Assembly (NCBI GenBank): GCA_903824575.1
Contig: CAIJXJ010000224.1
Location: forward strand, 1-64,000
Source of the DNA: an uncultured Methylobacillus sp.
GTDB lineage: Bacteria; Pseudomonadota; Gammaproteobacteria; Burkholderiales; Methylophilaceae
DNA length: 64,000 bases
Direction: 5' to 3'
Notes under the pieces: generated by a model
Database searches by the model: none
Seen by the model: the letters and a program-made list of their open reading frames with translations, nothing else
Told to the model about the DNA's origin: nothing
Program-made: the position numbers and the translations under genes
Shown: positions 63,626 to 64,000 of the stretch, in pieces
Numbering within the stretch: position 1 is the first letter of the stretch
Layout: the number at the start of each line of letters is the position of its first letter

Positions 63626-64000
63626 TGGCGCTGTTTAACGTATTTGATATTGCCGGGTCCGCCATGACGGCACAGTCCATGCGGCTCAATGTGACGGCAA
63701 GCAACATGGCGAATGCCGATAGCGTGGCAGGCCCTGATGGCAAGCCCTATCGCGCCAAGCAGGTGGTGTTTCAGGCCAAGCCGCTCAATTCCGCCATGGC
63801 CAAGGGCACGAGTGGTGTGGTAGTGGCCAAGGTAGTGGATGATCCTTCACCGATGAAGCTGATCTACGATCCCAAGAGTCCGTATGCCAATGCACAAGGC
63901 TACGTGACCATGCCGAACGTCAATGTGGTCGAAGAAATGACCAACATGATTTCAGCCTCCCGTTCGTATCAGGCGAACGTGGAAATGATGAATACGGCCA
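63625..64000 (+). CDS. flgC: Flagellar basal-body rod protein FlgC, 3' end outside the window
   Basis: The first 125 codons of flgC are present. They read [20 protein letters not shown] with the rod motif [20 protein letters not shown] and continue to [20 protein letters not shown] and [14 protein letters not shown], where the window ends. FlgC is usually 134-140 residues, so only the last dozen or so codons are missing. It shares a base with the flgB stop codon. Confidence 0.96.
   Translation, partial: MALFNVFDIAGSAMTAQSMRLNVTASNMANADSVAGPDGKPYRAKQVVFQAKPLNSAMAKGTSGVVVAKVVDDPSPMKLIYDPKSPYANAQGYVTMPNVNVVEEMTNMISASRSYQANVEMMNTA

Overview
The window looks like a chromosomal segment of a motile Gram-negative bacterium, probably a betaproteobacterium of the Nitrosomonadales/Gallionellales kind. 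This is inferred from gene content: CheZ and tandem CheV chemotaxis, FlrBC-type flagellar control, PilU, a flavocytochrome c sulfide dehydrogenase, and a quinoprotein relay pair (SoxYZ-like carrier plus SoxH-like metallohydrolase). Sequence alone does not fix the species.

Layout. 1-3.5 kb: a TonB-like protein, a periplasmic metallo-beta-lactamase-fold hydrolase, cytochrome b561 and a SoxYZ-like carrier. 3.6-6.8 kb: flhB-flhA. 6.8-7.76 kb: a gene-poor, AT-richer stretch. 7.76-29.5 kb: a 22-kb alpha-glucan locus. It holds malQ and glgX (+), then a minus-strand run of glgA, a GH57 branching enzyme, a DUF4912 protein, a GH57 protein lacking its catalytic glutamate, glgB and a third GH57 protein. 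Divergently transcribed from that run are a GWD-type alpha-glucan water dikinase, a TIM-barrel/phosphoglucan water dikinase (PWD) fusion and a stand-alone TIM-barrel homologue. 29.7-35.6 kb: housekeeping genes (TPR/2OG oxygenase, rsuA, an RNA methyltransferase, hslO, a methyltransferase, gluQRS). 35.6-44.6 kb: one long minus-strand unit with an MCP, two cheV, cheY, cheZ, cheA, an EAL-HDOD protein, pilU and a DUF3301 gene. 44.7-47.6 kb: flrB, flrC, fliE. 47.9-55.9 kb: a hybrid sensor kinase, an FkbM-like protein, purL and a secreted ankyrin protein. 56-60.3 kb: fccA-like, fccB, a PQQ-sugar-dehydrogenase-like propeller, an unknown exported protein and an SMP-30/NHL propeller. 60.4-64 kb: flgA, a diguanylate cyclase, flgB and the 5' part of flgC.

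The most interesting system is the glucan locus. It appears to encode a two-step glucan phosphorylation machinery resembling plant starch metabolism: GWD with CBM45-like modules plus PWD, each with its own subtype-specific order of nucleotide-binding motifs. It sits beside glycogen synthesis, branching and debranching genes. In place of the CBM20 module of plant PWD, the bacterial PWD carries an N-terminal xylose-isomerase-like TIM barrel, and the next gene is a related TIM barrel. I infer a bacterial cycle that phosphorylates storage glucan to open it for remodelling, with the TIM-barrel proteins as unassigned partners.

Other signals are candidate sigma-54 sites ahead of fliE and flgB, a FliA-like -10 element ahead of the chemotaxis unit, and a family of GGGACT(A/G) heptad repeats in three intergenic spaces between 59 and 63 kb, two of which supply the stop codon of the gene before them.
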